From positions 124,001 to 188,000 of the forward strand of contig NZ_JANUFF010000009.1 in NCBI RefSeq assembly GCF_024806495.1: 64,000 bases of DNA, read 5' to 3'. This document shows positions 52,117 through 61,596 of this stretch, piece by piece. Numbering within the stretch: the first letter of the stretch is position 1; each line of letters opens with the position of its first letter. Made by a program: the position numbers and the translations under genes. The notes below the pieces were generated by a model, which saw only the letters and a list, made by a program, of their open reading frames with translations, was not told where the DNA came from and ran no database searches. The stretch is from Chryseobacterium sp. JUb7. Its GTDB lineage: Bacteria > Bacteroidota > Bacteroidia > Flavobacteriales > Weeksellaceae.

Positions 52117-52144
52117 AGCCCTGAATGAAAATTCGGGGCTTTTT
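52117..52144 (+). terminator. Terminator after the acidic-tail gene
   Basis: Stem AGCCCTGAAT / ATTCGGGGCT (one G-U pair), loop GAAA, then TTTT. Confidence 0.8.
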
Positions 52145-52235
52145 CATGACGTTATTCATCAGATAAAGTTTAGTTTTTTCGAGAAAAAAGGATGCTTTTA
52201 TAAACACAATAGTTATTTTTGTTAAAAGAGAATTA

Positions 52236-53582
52236 ATGAAAAAATTAATTTTATTAGCTGTAATTGGTCTGGGAATTGTTTCCTGTACCACTCAAAATAC
52301 CAGAAAAATGACGGATTTACCCAAAGATTGGAAGCACACCACAAATATTTATGAAGTAAACGTAAGACAATATACAAAAGAAGGAACCTTCAGAGCATTT
52401 GAAAAAGAGATGCCCAGACTGAAGTCCATGGGAGTGAGAACGCTTTGGTTTATGCCGATCACTCCGATAGCACAGGAAAATAAAAAAGGAAGTATGGGAA
52501 GTCCGTATGCGGCTTCAGATTACACTTCTATCAATCCTGAGTTTGGGACACTGGATGATTTCAAACATATGGTGAATGAAGCTCACAGATTGGGATTTAA
52601 AGTTATTATCGACTGGGTGGCGAATCATACCGGCTGGGATCATATATGGACAAAAACACATCCTGAATTTTACTTGAAAGATGCTGACGGAAGCTTTCAC
52701 CGCGCTTCAGGAATGGACGATATCATAGAATTGGATTACAAAAACCAGGAAATGCGTCTTGCAATGATCGATGCGATGAAATACTGGGTGAGAGAAACCA
52801 ATATTGATGGCTTCAGATGTGATCTTGCTTCTTGGGTTGAGGTAGATTTTTGGCAGCAGGCCCGCCCTGAAGTTGAAAAAATAAAACCTCTTTTCTGGTT
52901 AGGTGAATTTGATGAACTTGAAAGCCCTGAATACGGAAAAGTCTTTGATGCAAGTTATTCCTGGAAATGGATGCATAAATCGGCAGATTATTACAAAAAA
53001 AATGAACCGCTTCAAGAGCTGAAAGATCTTCTAATACAATATTCCGCTATTGGAGATGCTTCGATGAGAGCCTGGTTTACCACCAATCATGACGAAAACT
53101 CATGGAATGGCACAGAATACGAAAAGTATGCTGTAATTACGAAGCCAATGGCTGTATTTTCCACAACATGGAATGGAGTTCCTCTTTTATATTCCGGTCA
53201 GGAACTTCCGAATATGAAGAGATTAGAGTTTTTTGAAAAAGACGTGATCAAATGGACCAATACCTATCAGATGGCAGATTTTTATAAAACATTATTAAAT
53301 TTAAAAGCTTCAAATCCTGCATTGAGAGGTGGTGATTCCAATGTGACTACATATCTTTTGAATACGACTGCTAATGATAAAATTCTGGCCTACGTCAGAA
53401 AAAACGGGAAAGATGAGGTTTTAGTGGTTTTGAATATGTCTAAAGAACCTGTAGATTTCAGTATTGAAGATGAGCAGGTATCCGGAAGTTTTAGAAATGT
53501 CTTTGAAAAAACAAAGAGAGACTTTAATGAAGGCAAAAGTTTTCATTTTAAAGTTTCAGATTTTGCTGTTTTTGAAAAATAG
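52236..53582 (+). CDS. GH13 alpha-amylase family lipoprotein
   Basis: Glycoside hydrolase of 448 aa with lipobox VSC (Cys17), so tethered in the envelope. The GH13 triad is present: nucleophile Asp196 (GFRCD), acid Glu224 (WLGEF) and Asp286 (TTNHDEN). The barrel motif VIIDWVANH is at residues 123-131. It cleaves or rearranges alpha-glucans; the specific substrate is not clear. It is a single gene before a very strong terminator. Confidence 0.92.
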   Translation: MKKLILLAVIGLGIVSCTTQNTRKMTDLPKDWKHTTNIYEVNVRQYTKEGTFRAFEKEMPRLKSMGVRTLWFMPITPIAQENKKGSMGSPYAASDYTSINPEFGTLDDFKHMVNEAHRLGFKVIIDWVANHTGWDHIWTKTHPEFYLKDADGSFHRASGMDDIIELDYKNQEMRLAMIDAMKYWVRETNIDGFRCDLASWVEVDFWQQARPEVEKIKPLFWLGEFDELESPEYGKVFDASYSWKWMHKSADYYKKNEPLQELKDLLIQYSAIGDASMRAWFTTNHDENSWNGTEYEKYAVITKPMAVFSTTWNGVPLLYSGQELPNMKRLEFFEKDVIKWTNTYQMADFYKTLLNLKASNPALRGGDSNVTTYLLNTTANDKILAYVRKNGKDEVLVVLNMSKEPVDFSIEDEQVSGSFRNVFEKTKRDFNEGKSFHFKVSDFAVFEK

Positions 53583-53625
53583 ATTATTGAAATGTAGAAT
53601 TTCGACTGTTTAATATAAAAAAATG

Positions 53626-53663
53626 AAAACAGGCTGCCTAAATTAGTAGGCAGCCTGTTTTTA
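53626..53663. terminator. Bidirectional terminator after the GH13 gene
   Basis: Fifteen-bp perfect stem AAAACAGGCTGCCTA / TAGGCAGCCTGTTTT, 6-nt loop, with T-rich tails on both strands, between convergent genes. Confidence 0.85.
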
Positions 53664-53677
53664 GTTAAAAAATCTAA

Positions 53678-55141
53678 TTATTGAGCGTATCCTTTGATGG
53701 TAATCTGTTGATTCTGGTATCCCATGTAAGCAGTACCGCCAGTAGCAGTAGCACCCCATAAAACAAGACGTATCGAAACGGTAGTATCTGCAGTTACATT
53801 TTGTAAAGCAGCAATACCTGAAAGATCAATGCTTGCCTGATTTACAGTTAAGGCAGATCCGCCGCTGATTCCGGAAATTGAAGCACCGGAAATATCTGTC
53901 CACGATCCTGAACCTACTTTATATTGATATTGCCCTCCCTTAGGACCCGTTGCCGATTTTCTGAATGCTAAAGCATCAATGGAAGTTAGAGATATGCTTT
54001 TTCCGCTTTGTGGTACAAATTCGAAAATCCATGTTTTGTTTGCTGTTTCGGCAGCAGCCTGATTGCCAGAATTCAAACCATCAGAACCCCATGCTCCTGA
54101 TGAACCTGATCCGGACTGCGTAGCACCAGTATCTCTGATGATTCTTGCCGTTTGAATTCCCGAAGCCGGAGTACCTGCCCAAGGAGAAGGTCCGAAGTTT
54201 GCGGTACCTCCCGAAAGAGGAGTCGTATCCCAGGTTCCTAAAGCTACAGGAGCCTGAGCAATCGATCCTGCAAAACCTGACCCTGTTTCAGTTCCTGTTG
54301 TTGTTCCTGAAGATGCAACAGGAGTTACATAAAATTTGATATATTTATTAACATCACCTGCTGTCAGTATATAGGTTTTGGCAGTGGCTCCGGAAATCGA
54401 TGTTTCATTTAATCCTGCTGAGTTGTCAGCGCGTGTCCATTTGTAGGTTGATGTTCCTTCTGTATTTCCTTCAGCATCACTGTAGGTATAGTTTCCTGTA
54501 AGAACCTGGCCGGTGCTGAGTGTTCCTGAAATATTTACGCCTGAAGCTGTCGGAGCCTGATTGGCTGTAACAGGTCCGCCCCAGGCAGAACATTTCTGTG
54601 TTCCGGGAGATGCTCCCACGGAAGATCCCGGAGTTACACAAAACTGGATAAATTTGCTCTGGTCAGCTCCTGTAAGAGTGTAATTCTGGGAGGTTGCAGA
54701 AGTAATAATGGCAGTATTGGCACCACCGGCATTATCAGCTCTTTTCCATATAAAGGCGCTGGCATCATCCGGATTACTCTGGACATCTGAGAAGGTATAG
54801 TTCGCAGTAAGGGCACTTCCGGTAGAAAAACTTCCGCCACTACTTAAGTTGGTAGCGGTGGGTACAGTGTTTATTTCTTCGTAACCCAGGTTAATCCATT
54901 TGGTTCCGTCCCAGCCCATAAATGTTTTCAGATCTTTATCAAATACAATAAGCCCCTCACTTGCAGATTGAGAAAGGTTATTTACTGAAGCAGTAGCCAG
55001 TCTCGGAAGTAATATTCCTTTGGTATCAGACGTCACATCTAAAACAGAAGAAGGATGTGGAGATTGAGTGTTTATTCCAACTTGTGAGAAAAATGGAATG
55101 TATGTTAAGATTAATGCAATTAAAAATAATTTCTTTGTCAT
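53678..55141 (-). CDS. Secreted protein with repeated Ig-like domains
   Basis: Protein of 487 aa. Signal peptide (ends FFSQ), then a start typical of flavobacterial surface proteins (VGINTQSPHPSSVLDVTS...KGILLPRL). Two Ig-like repeats of about 90 aa follow (GSALTANYTFSDVQ... and GQVLTGNYTYSDAEG...), then a beta-rich C-terminal domain with many Gly/Ser. No T9SS motif, no lipobox, no catalytic residues. Probably an adhesin or surface-layer component. Confidence 0.72.
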   Translation of the reverse strand: MTKKLFLIALILTYIPFFSQVGINTQSPHPSSVLDVTSDTKGILLPRLATASVNNLSQSASEGLIVFDKDLKTFMGWDGTKWINLGYEEINTVPTATNLSSGGSFSTGSALTANYTFSDVQSNPDDASAFIWKRADNAGGANTAIITSATSQNYTLTGADQSKFIQFCVTPGSSVGASPGTQKCSAWGGPVTANQAPTASGVNISGTLSTGQVLTGNYTYSDAEGNTEGTSTYKWTRADNSAGLNETSISGATAKTYILTAGDVNKYIKFYVTPVASSGTTTGTETGSGFAGSIAQAPVALGTWDTTPLSGGTANFGPSPWAGTPASGIQTARIIRDTGATQSGSGSSGAWGSDGLNSGNQAAAETANKTWIFEFVPQSGKSISLTSIDALAFRKSATGPKGGQYQYKVGSGSWTDISGASISGISGGSALTVNQASIDLSGIAALQNVTADTTVSIRLVLWGATATGGTAYMGYQNQQITIKGYAQ

Positions 55142-55512
55142 GGTTTTTTATATTGAAATTAGGTCGCAAATATATGTTTTGTTTTTATTTTTAATTAAAT
55201 TGATAAAAAAATTAAACATTTATTAATAATAATTTAAATGTTAACTTATTTTAATTGTTGAATATTGAATTGCTAATTAGAATAAAAAATAAATATTCAT
55301 CATTTTGTAATTGTAAATCTACTTTTGGAGATATTTTAATTTTCTTCAAAGTCTATCAAAAGAAGAAATAAATGAGTATATATTTCATAATCAAAGGAGT
55401 TAAAATGTGGACAAACATTAAAAAACAGATGAAGTAATAGAAACCCGATGCTATTGAAGATTAAATTAATTTAATACATTTGGAAACTTTATGTTAACAA
55501 AGCTTTTTTAAT
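55142..55512. other. AT-rich intergenic region
   Basis: 371 bp, more than three-quarters A+T, between the divergent Ig-like protein and Gre-like genes. I see no hairpin, repeat, consensus promoter or coding stretch that I can defend. Confidence 0.4.
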
Positions 55513-55953
55513 ATGGATAAGGAGAAGATTTTAAGTATAGTGAAGAACAAGATTTCGGAAAAAATTCAAAATTTAGAGACGCTCATTGCTGAAACCAGAG
55601 CTTCGAGCAACGATACCAAAAGTTCGATGGGGGACAAATATGAAACCGGTCGTGAGATGCTTCAGCAGGAAATCAATAACCTTCAGAGGCAATTGAATGA
55701 AGTTCTAAACCAACAAAATGTCCTTCAGAAAATAACCGCAGATCCTTCATTGAAAATACAAAACGGAACTTTGGTAAAAACTGATAAAGGTCTCTTTTAT
55801 ATTGCCGCACCCATTGGAGAGATTGTTATTGATCAACAGAAAATTATGACAGTTTCAGTGGAATCACCTTTGGTAAAAGCAATGCTGGGACTAAATAAAG
55901 GGCAGACTTTCTCCATCAATAATAATCAGCAGGTAATTGAAGGAATCTGGTAA
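55513..55953 (+). CDS. GreA/GreB C-terminal-like protein
   Basis: Protein of 146 aa. An N-terminal coiled coil (about 1-70, ISEKIQNLETLIAETRASSNDTKSSMGDKYETGREM) is followed by a FKBP-like domain as in GreA/GreB (KGLFYIAAPIGEIVIDQQKIMTVSVESPL). It is shorter than true Gre factors and lacks their acidic tip pair in the usual context. It probably binds RNA polymerase, but the exact role is unknown. Confidence 0.75.
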   Translation: MDKEKILSIVKNKISEKIQNLETLIAETRASSNDTKSSMGDKYETGREMLQQEINNLQRQLNEVLNQQNVLQKITADPSLKIQNGTLVKTDKGLFYIAAPIGEIVIDQQKIMTVSVESPLVKAMLGLNKGQTFSINNNQQVIEGIW

Positions 55954-56169
55954 GAATTATTGATAAATTGACAGGATAAACTTTTTAATTTTAAATACTG
56001 TTTAAATAATTTAATGTTTGTTTATACGAATTAATGCTCTTTTAAAATATTTAATATTTCACCAGAAAATTTAAGAAAACTTTATTGCTTACTTTAGAAT
56101 CAATAAGGGGTTTAATTCGTAAATTGTATACAGTTAATTTAATAAAAATCATATTAAAATTTTATCAAT

Positions 56170-56919
56170 ATGGGAATTTTAAATAATAAAGTAGCTTTGG
56201 TGACAGGTGCCGGTTCAGGAATCGGATTAGCCATTGCTCAGGCGTATGCAAAAGAAGGTGCAAAAGTAATTGTATCAGACATTAATGAAGAACATGGTAA
56301 CGAAGCCGTTGCAAAAATTAAATCAGAAGGAGGAGAAGCTGCATTTGTAAAGGCAGATACCTCAAATGCAGAAGAAGTGGAAGCCCTTGTAAAGTCAACA
56401 GTTGAAATCTATGGCAGATTGGATATTGCGTGTAACAATGCTGGAATCGGGGGCGAACAGGAATTGACAGGAGATTATAGTCTTGACAGCTGGAGAAAGG
56501 TATTAAGCGTTAATTTGGACGGAGTTTTCTACGGATGTAAATACGAATTGGAACAGATGGATAAGAATGGAGGAGGAGTTATTGTAAATATCGCTTCCAT
56601 ACACGGAACAGTTGCCGCACCACTTTCTTCCGCTTATACTTCTGCAAAACACGCAGTAGTAGGACTTACCAAAAATATCGGAGCAGAATACGGACAGAAA
56701 AATATCCGCTGTAATGCAGTAGGCCCCGGATATATTGAAACGCCACTTCTGGATAGCGCAAGTGGGGATATGAAAGAGGCTCTGATTGCAAAACATCCGA
56801 TGGGAAGACTGGGAAGATCAGAAGAAGTAGCAGAACTGGTTTTATTTTTAAGTTCTGATAAATCTTCATTTATGACAGGTGGATATTACCTTGTTGATGG
56901 AGGTTATACAGCAGTATAA
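56170..56919 (+). CDS. SDR family oxidoreductase (glucose dehydrogenase-like)
   Basis: Classical SDR of 249 aa. TGAGSGIG at 12-19, NNAG at 89-92, Ser143, Tyr156 and Lys160 are present, with PGYIETPLL and the C-terminal GGYYLVDGGYTA block, as in the 3-oxoacyl-ACP reductase / glucose 1-dehydrogenase-like group. The substrate is unknown. It is convergent with the LytTR regulator gene. Confidence 0.9.
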   Translation: MGILNNKVALVTGAGSGIGLAIAQAYAKEGAKVIVSDINEEHGNEAVAKIKSEGGEAAFVKADTSNAEEVEALVKSTVEIYGRLDIACNNAGIGGEQELTGDYSLDSWRKVLSVNLDGVFYGCKYELEQMDKNGGGVIVNIASIHGTVAAPLSSAYTSAKHAVVGLTKNIGAEYGQKNIRCNAVGPGYIETPLLDSASGDMKEALIAKHPMGRLGRSEEVAELVLFLSSDKSSFMTGGYYLVDGGYTAV

Positions 56920-56936
56920 ATTTTGCTGGAAGTTAA

Positions 56937-57006
56937 AAGAGGGAGGCTGAAAGTCACTATTATCCGATTATTTTTGATCGTGATCTAAACTTCCAGCCTC
57001 CCTCTT
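56937..57006. repeat. Intergenic inverted repeat between SDR and LytTR genes
   Basis: Arms AAGAGGGAGGCTG (56937-56949) and CAGCCTCCCTCTT (56994-57006) are exact complements, with AAGT/ACTT next to them. GCTGGAAG just before and CTTCCAGC within it link it to the repeats near 894. It may end transcription from both sides. Confidence 0.7.
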
Positions 57007-57021
57007 CCCGTTTCAGGCTTT

Positions 57022-57744
57022 TCAAAAGCTTTTTCCTCCTATATATTCCATCAGGGCATCTTTATAATTGGGAGCAATAGCGATCTGCTGTTCTCCGATG
57101 ACAATATGATTTCTTTCAATCGCCTCAATTTTATTAAGAGCAATGATGTAAGAGCGGTGAATTCTCATGAAATTTTCTGATGGCAGCTCTTCTTCCAGTT
57201 TCTTTAAACTCATTAAAGTTAAGACAGGCTTAGGCTGATCTTTGAGAAATATTTTTACATAATCTTTCAGTCCTTCAATAAACAGGATTTCAGAAAAATT
57301 GATCTTGATCTGTTTGTATTCAGATTTTACGAAGAAAAACTCCTGTTTTTTTTCGGTTTTTTCTAAAGCTGGCTGAAGGCTTTCAAAATAATTTCGGGCT
57401 TTAGTGGCAGCATTCAGAAATTCAGTGTAATCGAAAGGTTTTAGCAGGTAATCCAAAGCATTCACTTTATATCCATCAATGGCATACTGATCAAATGCTG
57501 TGGTAAAAATAACCTTGCTTTTTTGGGGGAGTAACTTGGAAAATTCCAGACCGGTAAGATCCGGCATTTGAATATCAAGAAAAAAAAGATCAATTTCTTT
57601 TTCGTCTTCCAGTTTTTGCATAGCTTCTATCGCACTGCTGCATTTGGCTTTTAATTCTAAAAAAGGAGTTTTCAGAACGTAGCTTTCAATTAGATTCAAA
57701 GCCATCGGTTCGTCATCGGCAATCAGGCAGGTTAGTTTTCTCAT
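57022..57744 (-). CDS. LytTR family response regulator
   Basis: Regulator of 240 aa: receiver with Asp57 (LFFLDIQMPDLTG) and Lys in LLKPF, then a C-terminal LytTR DNA-binding domain (IKINFSEILFIEGLKDYVKIFL; FMRIHRSYIIAL). It follows the LytS-type kinase gene by 1 bp, so the two are coupled, and they form the end of the MacAB-TolC operon. It probably senses or answers the exported compound. Confidence 0.92.
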   Translation of the reverse strand: MRKLTCLIADDEPMALNLIESYVLKTPFLELKAKCSSAIEAMQKLEDEKEIDLFFLDIQMPDLTGLEFSKLLPQKSKVIFTTAFDQYAIDGYKVNALDYLLKPFDYTEFLNAATKARNYFESLQPALEKTEKKQEFFFVKSEYKQIKINFSEILFIEGLKDYVKIFLKDQPKPVLTLMSLKKLEEELPSENFMRIHRSYIIALNKIEAIERNHIVIGEQQIAIAPNYKDALMEYIGGKSF

Positions 57745-57745
57745 G

Positions 57746-58771
57746 TTAATCTGTTATGATTTTTATTTCCGCAATATACATTTCATTGTTTAAATGAGAA
57801 TGAAATTCATGTTTTTCAGGATACAGCAAATTAAGTCTTTTTTTAAGATTTTCAACGCCTATTCCCGATCCGCTTTTGTCGGTATCTGTTTTCGGGAAAT
57901 TAGAATTTGATGCCGTAAAATAAATTTCATTGTCTAAAATTTCCATTTTAAAATGAATGTCAGAGTGCTGTGTCGCAGAAATTCCGTGTTTAAAAGCATT
58001 TTCAACAATTGAAATAAAAAGCAGCGGAGCGATTTTCATATCAGGAATTGTTTTTGGAAAATTAGTGTAAACTCTCGTATTGTCGGTCAGCCTCAATGAC
58101 ATCAGTTCGATATATTTATTTAAAAATTCAACCTCTTCGGAAAGACTTATCGTCGGAACATCCGTTTTATATAACAGATGCCGCATCAGTTTGCTCAAAC
58201 TGTGAATGCTCTGTTTGGCTTTGTCTGGAGCAAAATCGATTAATGAATAAATATTATTCAGCGAATTGAAGAAAAAGTGAGGTTGCAGCTGGTATTTAAG
58301 ATGTTGAAGCTCAGATTGCAATTTTATATTGTCAGCTTCGATTTTCATTTCCTCAGCTTTCTGTATTTTTTTTCCTGCATTTATGGCAATTGAAAAGGCA
58401 ACGGGAATCATATAAATCAGCGTATCCATAAAATAGAATAGTGCTGCTGGGGGACGTCTGTCTGAAGGTCTGCGACGATTAGGCTCCAGCCAGTCAAAAA
58501 TTTGATTTTTAAAAAATATTAAAGCTAAAATCAAAGATAAATTGACAACAAAAAACCATACTTTTTTATCCTCAAAAAGATATTTTACCAAATAGGTGTA
58601 GTTTGCATAAAAAACTATGGCAAGGAAAATCAACTGCAGCCAAAAGTGACGGAACAGGTCTTTCCAGTCTGTATCTGAACCGACAGAAAATGCCGCCGGT
58701 AGAAAGAATAAAACCAGCCAGATCAAAAAATGCAGGCTGATTTCAACGTTTTTATTTTTTAAATTGACCAT
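57746..58771 (-). CDS. LytS-like histidine kinase
   Basis: Membrane kinase of 341 aa: about four transmembrane segments over residues 10-130, a linker, and the His_kinase domain with QLQPHFFFNSLNNIYSL (His165) and a C-terminal ATPase region (GIGVENLKKRLNLLYPEKHEF). The extracytoplasmic loops are short, so it senses a membrane signal or a partner. Kinase-regulator pairs of this type often sit beside ABC exporters in Bacteroidota. Confidence 0.88.
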   Translation of the reverse strand: MVNLKNKNVEISLHFLIWLVLFFLPAAFSVGSDTDWKDLFRHFWLQLIFLAIVFYANYTYLVKYLFEDKKVWFFVVNLSLILALIFFKNQIFDWLEPNRRRPSDRRPPAALFYFMDTLIYMIPVAFSIAINAGKKIQKAEEMKIEADNIKLQSELQHLKYQLQPHFFFNSLNNIYSLIDFAPDKAKQSIHSLSKLMRHLLYKTDVPTISLSEEVEFLNKYIELMSLRLTDNTRVYTNFPKTIPDMKIAPLLFISIVENAFKHGISATQHSDIHFKMEILDNEIYFTASNSNFPKTDTDKSGSGIGVENLKKRLNLLYPEKHEFHSHLNNEMYIAEIKIITD

Positions 58772-58962
58772 TGTATAGTCCTCATTTTTAAAATTTATAT
58801 TTCTTTAAACCTTCAAAAAATCTTGACTGATGAAACTTTTGAAGCAGTGAATTTAGAATTTTTTCTACCATTTCTCCTACATTTTTATTGAACTTGTTTA
58901 AGATGATAAAAACAGAGTATTTTTACAATACAATTTGCGTCTTTGTGATTTTCAACATTTAA

Positions 58963-60180
58963 TTATTCGTATCTCAAAGCAGTAATCGGATCTGCCTGGG
59001 CTGCTTTTCTCGCAGGATACCATCCGAAGAAAACTCCTGTTATGGTACAGACGGCAAATGAAATGACAATAGATATCATAGTTATATTAACGGGCCATCC
59101 TGCAAAATATTTAATGCTGAATGTGGCAATAATTCCGATAATAACTCCTAAAACTCCTCCGGTAATACTTATCAGAACAGATTCGATAAGGAACTGCATC
59201 AGAATATCTCTGTCTTTGGCTCCAATTGCCATTCTCAGTCCGATTTCTTTGGTTCTTTCCTTTACAGAAACGTACATAATATTCATAATTCCGATTCCAC
59301 CTACAATTAATGAAATACTTGCGATGGCAACCAATAAAAGAGTCAGCATTTCACTGGTGGAACTGAACATGGAGATGATTTCCTGTTGAGAAGATACATT
59401 GAAATCATTATCCTGATCGTCTTTTATTTTGTGCTGTTTTTCCATCACCGTTTTAATTTCATTTACTGCTGCTTCAGAATTTTCTTCACTTAAAGATGAG
59501 GCGACAATTGACTGAAGGTAGGTTTGAGCCAGTATTCTCTTCTGAACGGCAGTGTAAGGCGCGATAATAAGATCGTCCTGATCCTGCCCAAATGTATTTT
59601 CACCTTTTTCTTTTAAAACGCCGATTATTTTAAAAGGAATATTTTTAAAACGGATCATTTTGCCGATCGGATCTTCATTGGGGAAAAGATTTTCCTGAAC
59701 GGTTTTTCCGATAACGGCTACTTTGGCGAAAGATTCCACATCATCATCCGTAAACATAGAACCTTTATCAACGCCCCAGTCACGGATTTTCAGATATTCA
59801 GGTGAAGAACCGTAAATGGAGGTGGGCCAGTTTTTAGAACCTGCAATACTCTGTCCGCTTCCGTTCACCAGTGGAGAAACATCTTTGATTAATTTAACCT
59901 GAGTTTTTAAAGCGGTATAATCTGCCAGCGTCAGGGTCTGCATTGCCGAAGGGTCAGAACGGACACCACCCATCATTCCTGCACCGGGACGAATGGTAAT
60001 AAGATTGGCGCCCATGCTTGAAATATTTTTCTTAATACTCTCTTTGGAACCTTCTCCAATCGCGAGCATTGCAATCACAGAAGCCACCCCGATGATAATT
60101 CCGAGCATCGTAAGCATGGCTCTGGTTTTATTAAGGATAATGGCTTTCCAGGCTATTTTTAATAAGTTTGAGAAATTCAT
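58963..60180 (-). CDS. MacB-like ABC transporter permease
   Basis: Permease of about 405 aa: N-terminal transmembrane helix (MLTMLGIIIGVASVIAMLAIGEG), a large periplasmic MacB_PCD domain (residues about 60-270) and three C-terminal helices with the FtsX motif (GGIGIMNIMYVSVKERTKEIGLRMAIGA region). Works with the ATPase, the adaptor and TolC in the same operon. The ATG at 60180 gives the normal MNFSNLLKIAWKAI opening; the frame upstream to 60279 lies in a repeat element. Confidence 0.9.
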   Translation of the reverse strand: MNFSNLLKIAWKAIILNKTRAMLTMLGIIIGVASVIAMLAIGEGSKESIKKNISSMGANLITIRPGAGMMGGVRSDPSAMQTLTLADYTALKTQVKLIKDVSPLVNGSGQSIAGSKNWPTSIYGSSPEYLKIRDWGVDKGSMFTDDDVESFAKVAVIGKTVQENLFPNEDPIGKMIRFKNIPFKIIGVLKEKGENTFGQDQDDLIIAPYTAVQKRILAQTYLQSIVASSLSEENSEAAVNEIKTVMEKQHKIKDDQDNDFNVSSQQEIISMFSSTSEMLTLLLVAIASISLIVGGIGIMNIMYVSVKERTKEIGLRMAIGAKDRDILMQFLIESVLISITGGVLGVIIGIIATFSIKYFAGWPVNITMISIVISFAVCTITGVFFGWYPARKAAQADPITALRYE

Positions 60181-60205
60181 AACTTTATTTTTTGGGTTAA
60201 AATAT

Positions 60206-60350
60206 CCTTTGCAAATCTGTTCTATACTAATTAATAACACTCTAAAACAATTTTGATTTACAAAAAATCTCCTCTTCATGGCAAATTTACAAAGGATGAA
60301 ACAGCATTTAGATCATCTTCATTTTATGGAACTAATTCATATAATTTATA
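60206..60350. repeat. Hairpin repeat element, copy A
   Basis: Stem CCTTTGCAAAT (60206-60216) / ATTTACAAAGG (60285-60295), loop with AACACTCTAAAACAATTT (60236-60253) and CTCCTCTTCAT (60269-60279), then an AT-rich tail. Copy B (60608-60732) shares the loop words but has different stem bases that still pair. It lies within the leader of the permease gene. Confidence 0.7.
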
Positions 60351-60607
60351 TTTCACTGATAAAGTATTTTTTATGTGAATTGTTTGATTTAATTGTTTGA
60401 CCATCGCAGAGGCGCAAAGTTGTAAATATTACAATACTTTAAGGCGGAAGGATTTTATCGAAGATAAAATTGAATACTGTTAATCTTTGCTGAAAATGTT
60501 TTGTCACATTGAGCCTGTCGAAGTGTTCTTTCACTTTAAAAAAGTTTTGATACATAAAACTTTCTGTCTTTGTAATTGTCAACAGAAAATATCAATTTTA
60601 ATAAAAA

Positions 60608-60732
60608 TCTTTTGCAGATCTGCCCAATATTAACACTCTAAAACAATTTCGGATCATAAACTCCTCTTCATTTCAGATCTGCAAAAGACCGCTGCATTAT
60701 ATCCTCTTCATTGTAGCTAATTAATATAATTT
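60608..60732. repeat. Hairpin repeat element, copy B
   Basis: Stem TCTTTTGCAGATCTG (60608-60622) / CAGATCTGCAAAAGA (60674-60688), 15 bp exact. Loop AACACTCTAAAACAATTT at 60632-60649 and CTCCTCTTCAT at 60661-60671, identical to copy A, followed by a second CCTCTTCATT and an AT-rich tail with ATATAATTT. Confidence 0.75.
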
Positions 60733-60744
60733 GATAGACTTATC

Positions 60745-61482
60745 TTATTCCTGTTTTGGTAATTTTTCGAGCTCGGTTTTAGCAATGAGCCTGTTGGTTA
60801 CCGGTTTGTCTTCTTTGATCAGTCCGTCACGCAGAATGACCGTTCTTTTACTGAATCTGGCGATATCTTCTTCGTGAGTGACAAATCCGATCGTTATACC
60901 TTCGTCATTCAGTTGTTGAAAAAGATTCATCACTTCATAAGATGTTCTCGTATCAAGATTCCCGGTAGCTTCATCGGCAAGTAAAATAACCGGATGATTT
61001 ACCAGAGCTCTCGCAATTGCAACTCTCTGCTGCTGACCTCCTGAAAGCTGACTGGGAATGTGTCCCATTCTGCTTTCCAGGCCAACCTGCTGTAAAGCTT
61101 TTACCGCTCTTTCTCTTCGTTCTTCCGAAGAAATCGTGGAATTGTAAAGCAGCGGAAGTTCTACATTTTCAAGCGCGCTGGTTCTTGCCAGAAGATTATA
61201 AGACTGGAAAATGAATCCAATTTTGGTATTTCTGATTTCAGCAAGCTGATTTTTATTTAAATTTTTCACTAAAACACCATCCAGCTCGTAGGTTCCGGAA
61301 GTAGGCTGATCAAGACATCCTAAGGTATTCAGGAAAGTTGATTTTCCCGAACCACTGGTCCCCATGATTGTCACAAATTCACCTTCATTAATGGTTAAAT
61401 CGATTCCTTTTAATGCATGAACAATCTCGTCACCCATTCGGAATTCTCGCTTCAGGTTTTCTATTTTGATAATGGGTTTCAT
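60745..61482 (-). CDS. MacB-type ABC transporter ATPase
   Basis: ATP-binding subunit of 245 aa. Walker A GTSGSGKST at 41-49, signature LSGGQ at 146-150, Walker B VILLADE at 165-171. It is a LolD/MacB-type ATPase and pairs with the permease gene downstream, from which it is unusually separated by 564 bp of repeats. Confidence 0.93.
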   Translation of the reverse strand: MKPIIKIENLKREFRMGDEIVHALKGIDLTINEGEFVTIMGTSGSGKSTFLNTLGCLDQPTSGTYELDGVLVKNLNKNQLAEIRNTKIGFIFQSYNLLARTSALENVELPLLYNSTISSEERRERAVKALQQVGLESRMGHIPSQLSGGQQQRVAIARALVNHPVILLADEATGNLDTRTSYEVMNLFQQLNDEGITIGFVTHEEDIARFSKRTVILRDGLIKEDKPVTNRLIAKTELEKLPKQE

Positions 61483-61596
61483 TGTTTTCTATTTAATGTT
61501 TACAGTTCATAGTTGATTGTTTTTGTTTGACAGCTGATAATTTTGATGAAAAGATGAAATTCCATCAACTAAAAGCTATCAGCCAACAACTAAATA
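61483..61596. repeat. Intergenic repeat-like sequence
   Basis: A 114-bp gap between ATPase and adaptor genes with partial inverted words (ACAGCTGATAATTTTGATG and CATCAACTAAAAGCTATCAG). It may weaken cotranscription. No gene. Confidence 0.4.

Larger units (their letters stand above)
60181..60744. other. 564-bp gap inside the ABC exporter operon
   Basis: Separates the ATPase and permease genes, which are usually adjacent or overlapping in such operons. It holds hairpin copies A and B plus about 240 bp between them, with GCAGAGGCGCAAAG (about 60408-60421) and TTGAGCCTGTCGAAG (about 60509-60524) words that read as further repeats. No ORF of significance was found. Confidence 0.6.

Noticed and set aside
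60181..60279. N-terminal extension of the MacB permease
   Set aside because: The extra 33 codons come from hairpin repeat copy A; copy B carries stops in the same frame, and the family opening is at 60180.
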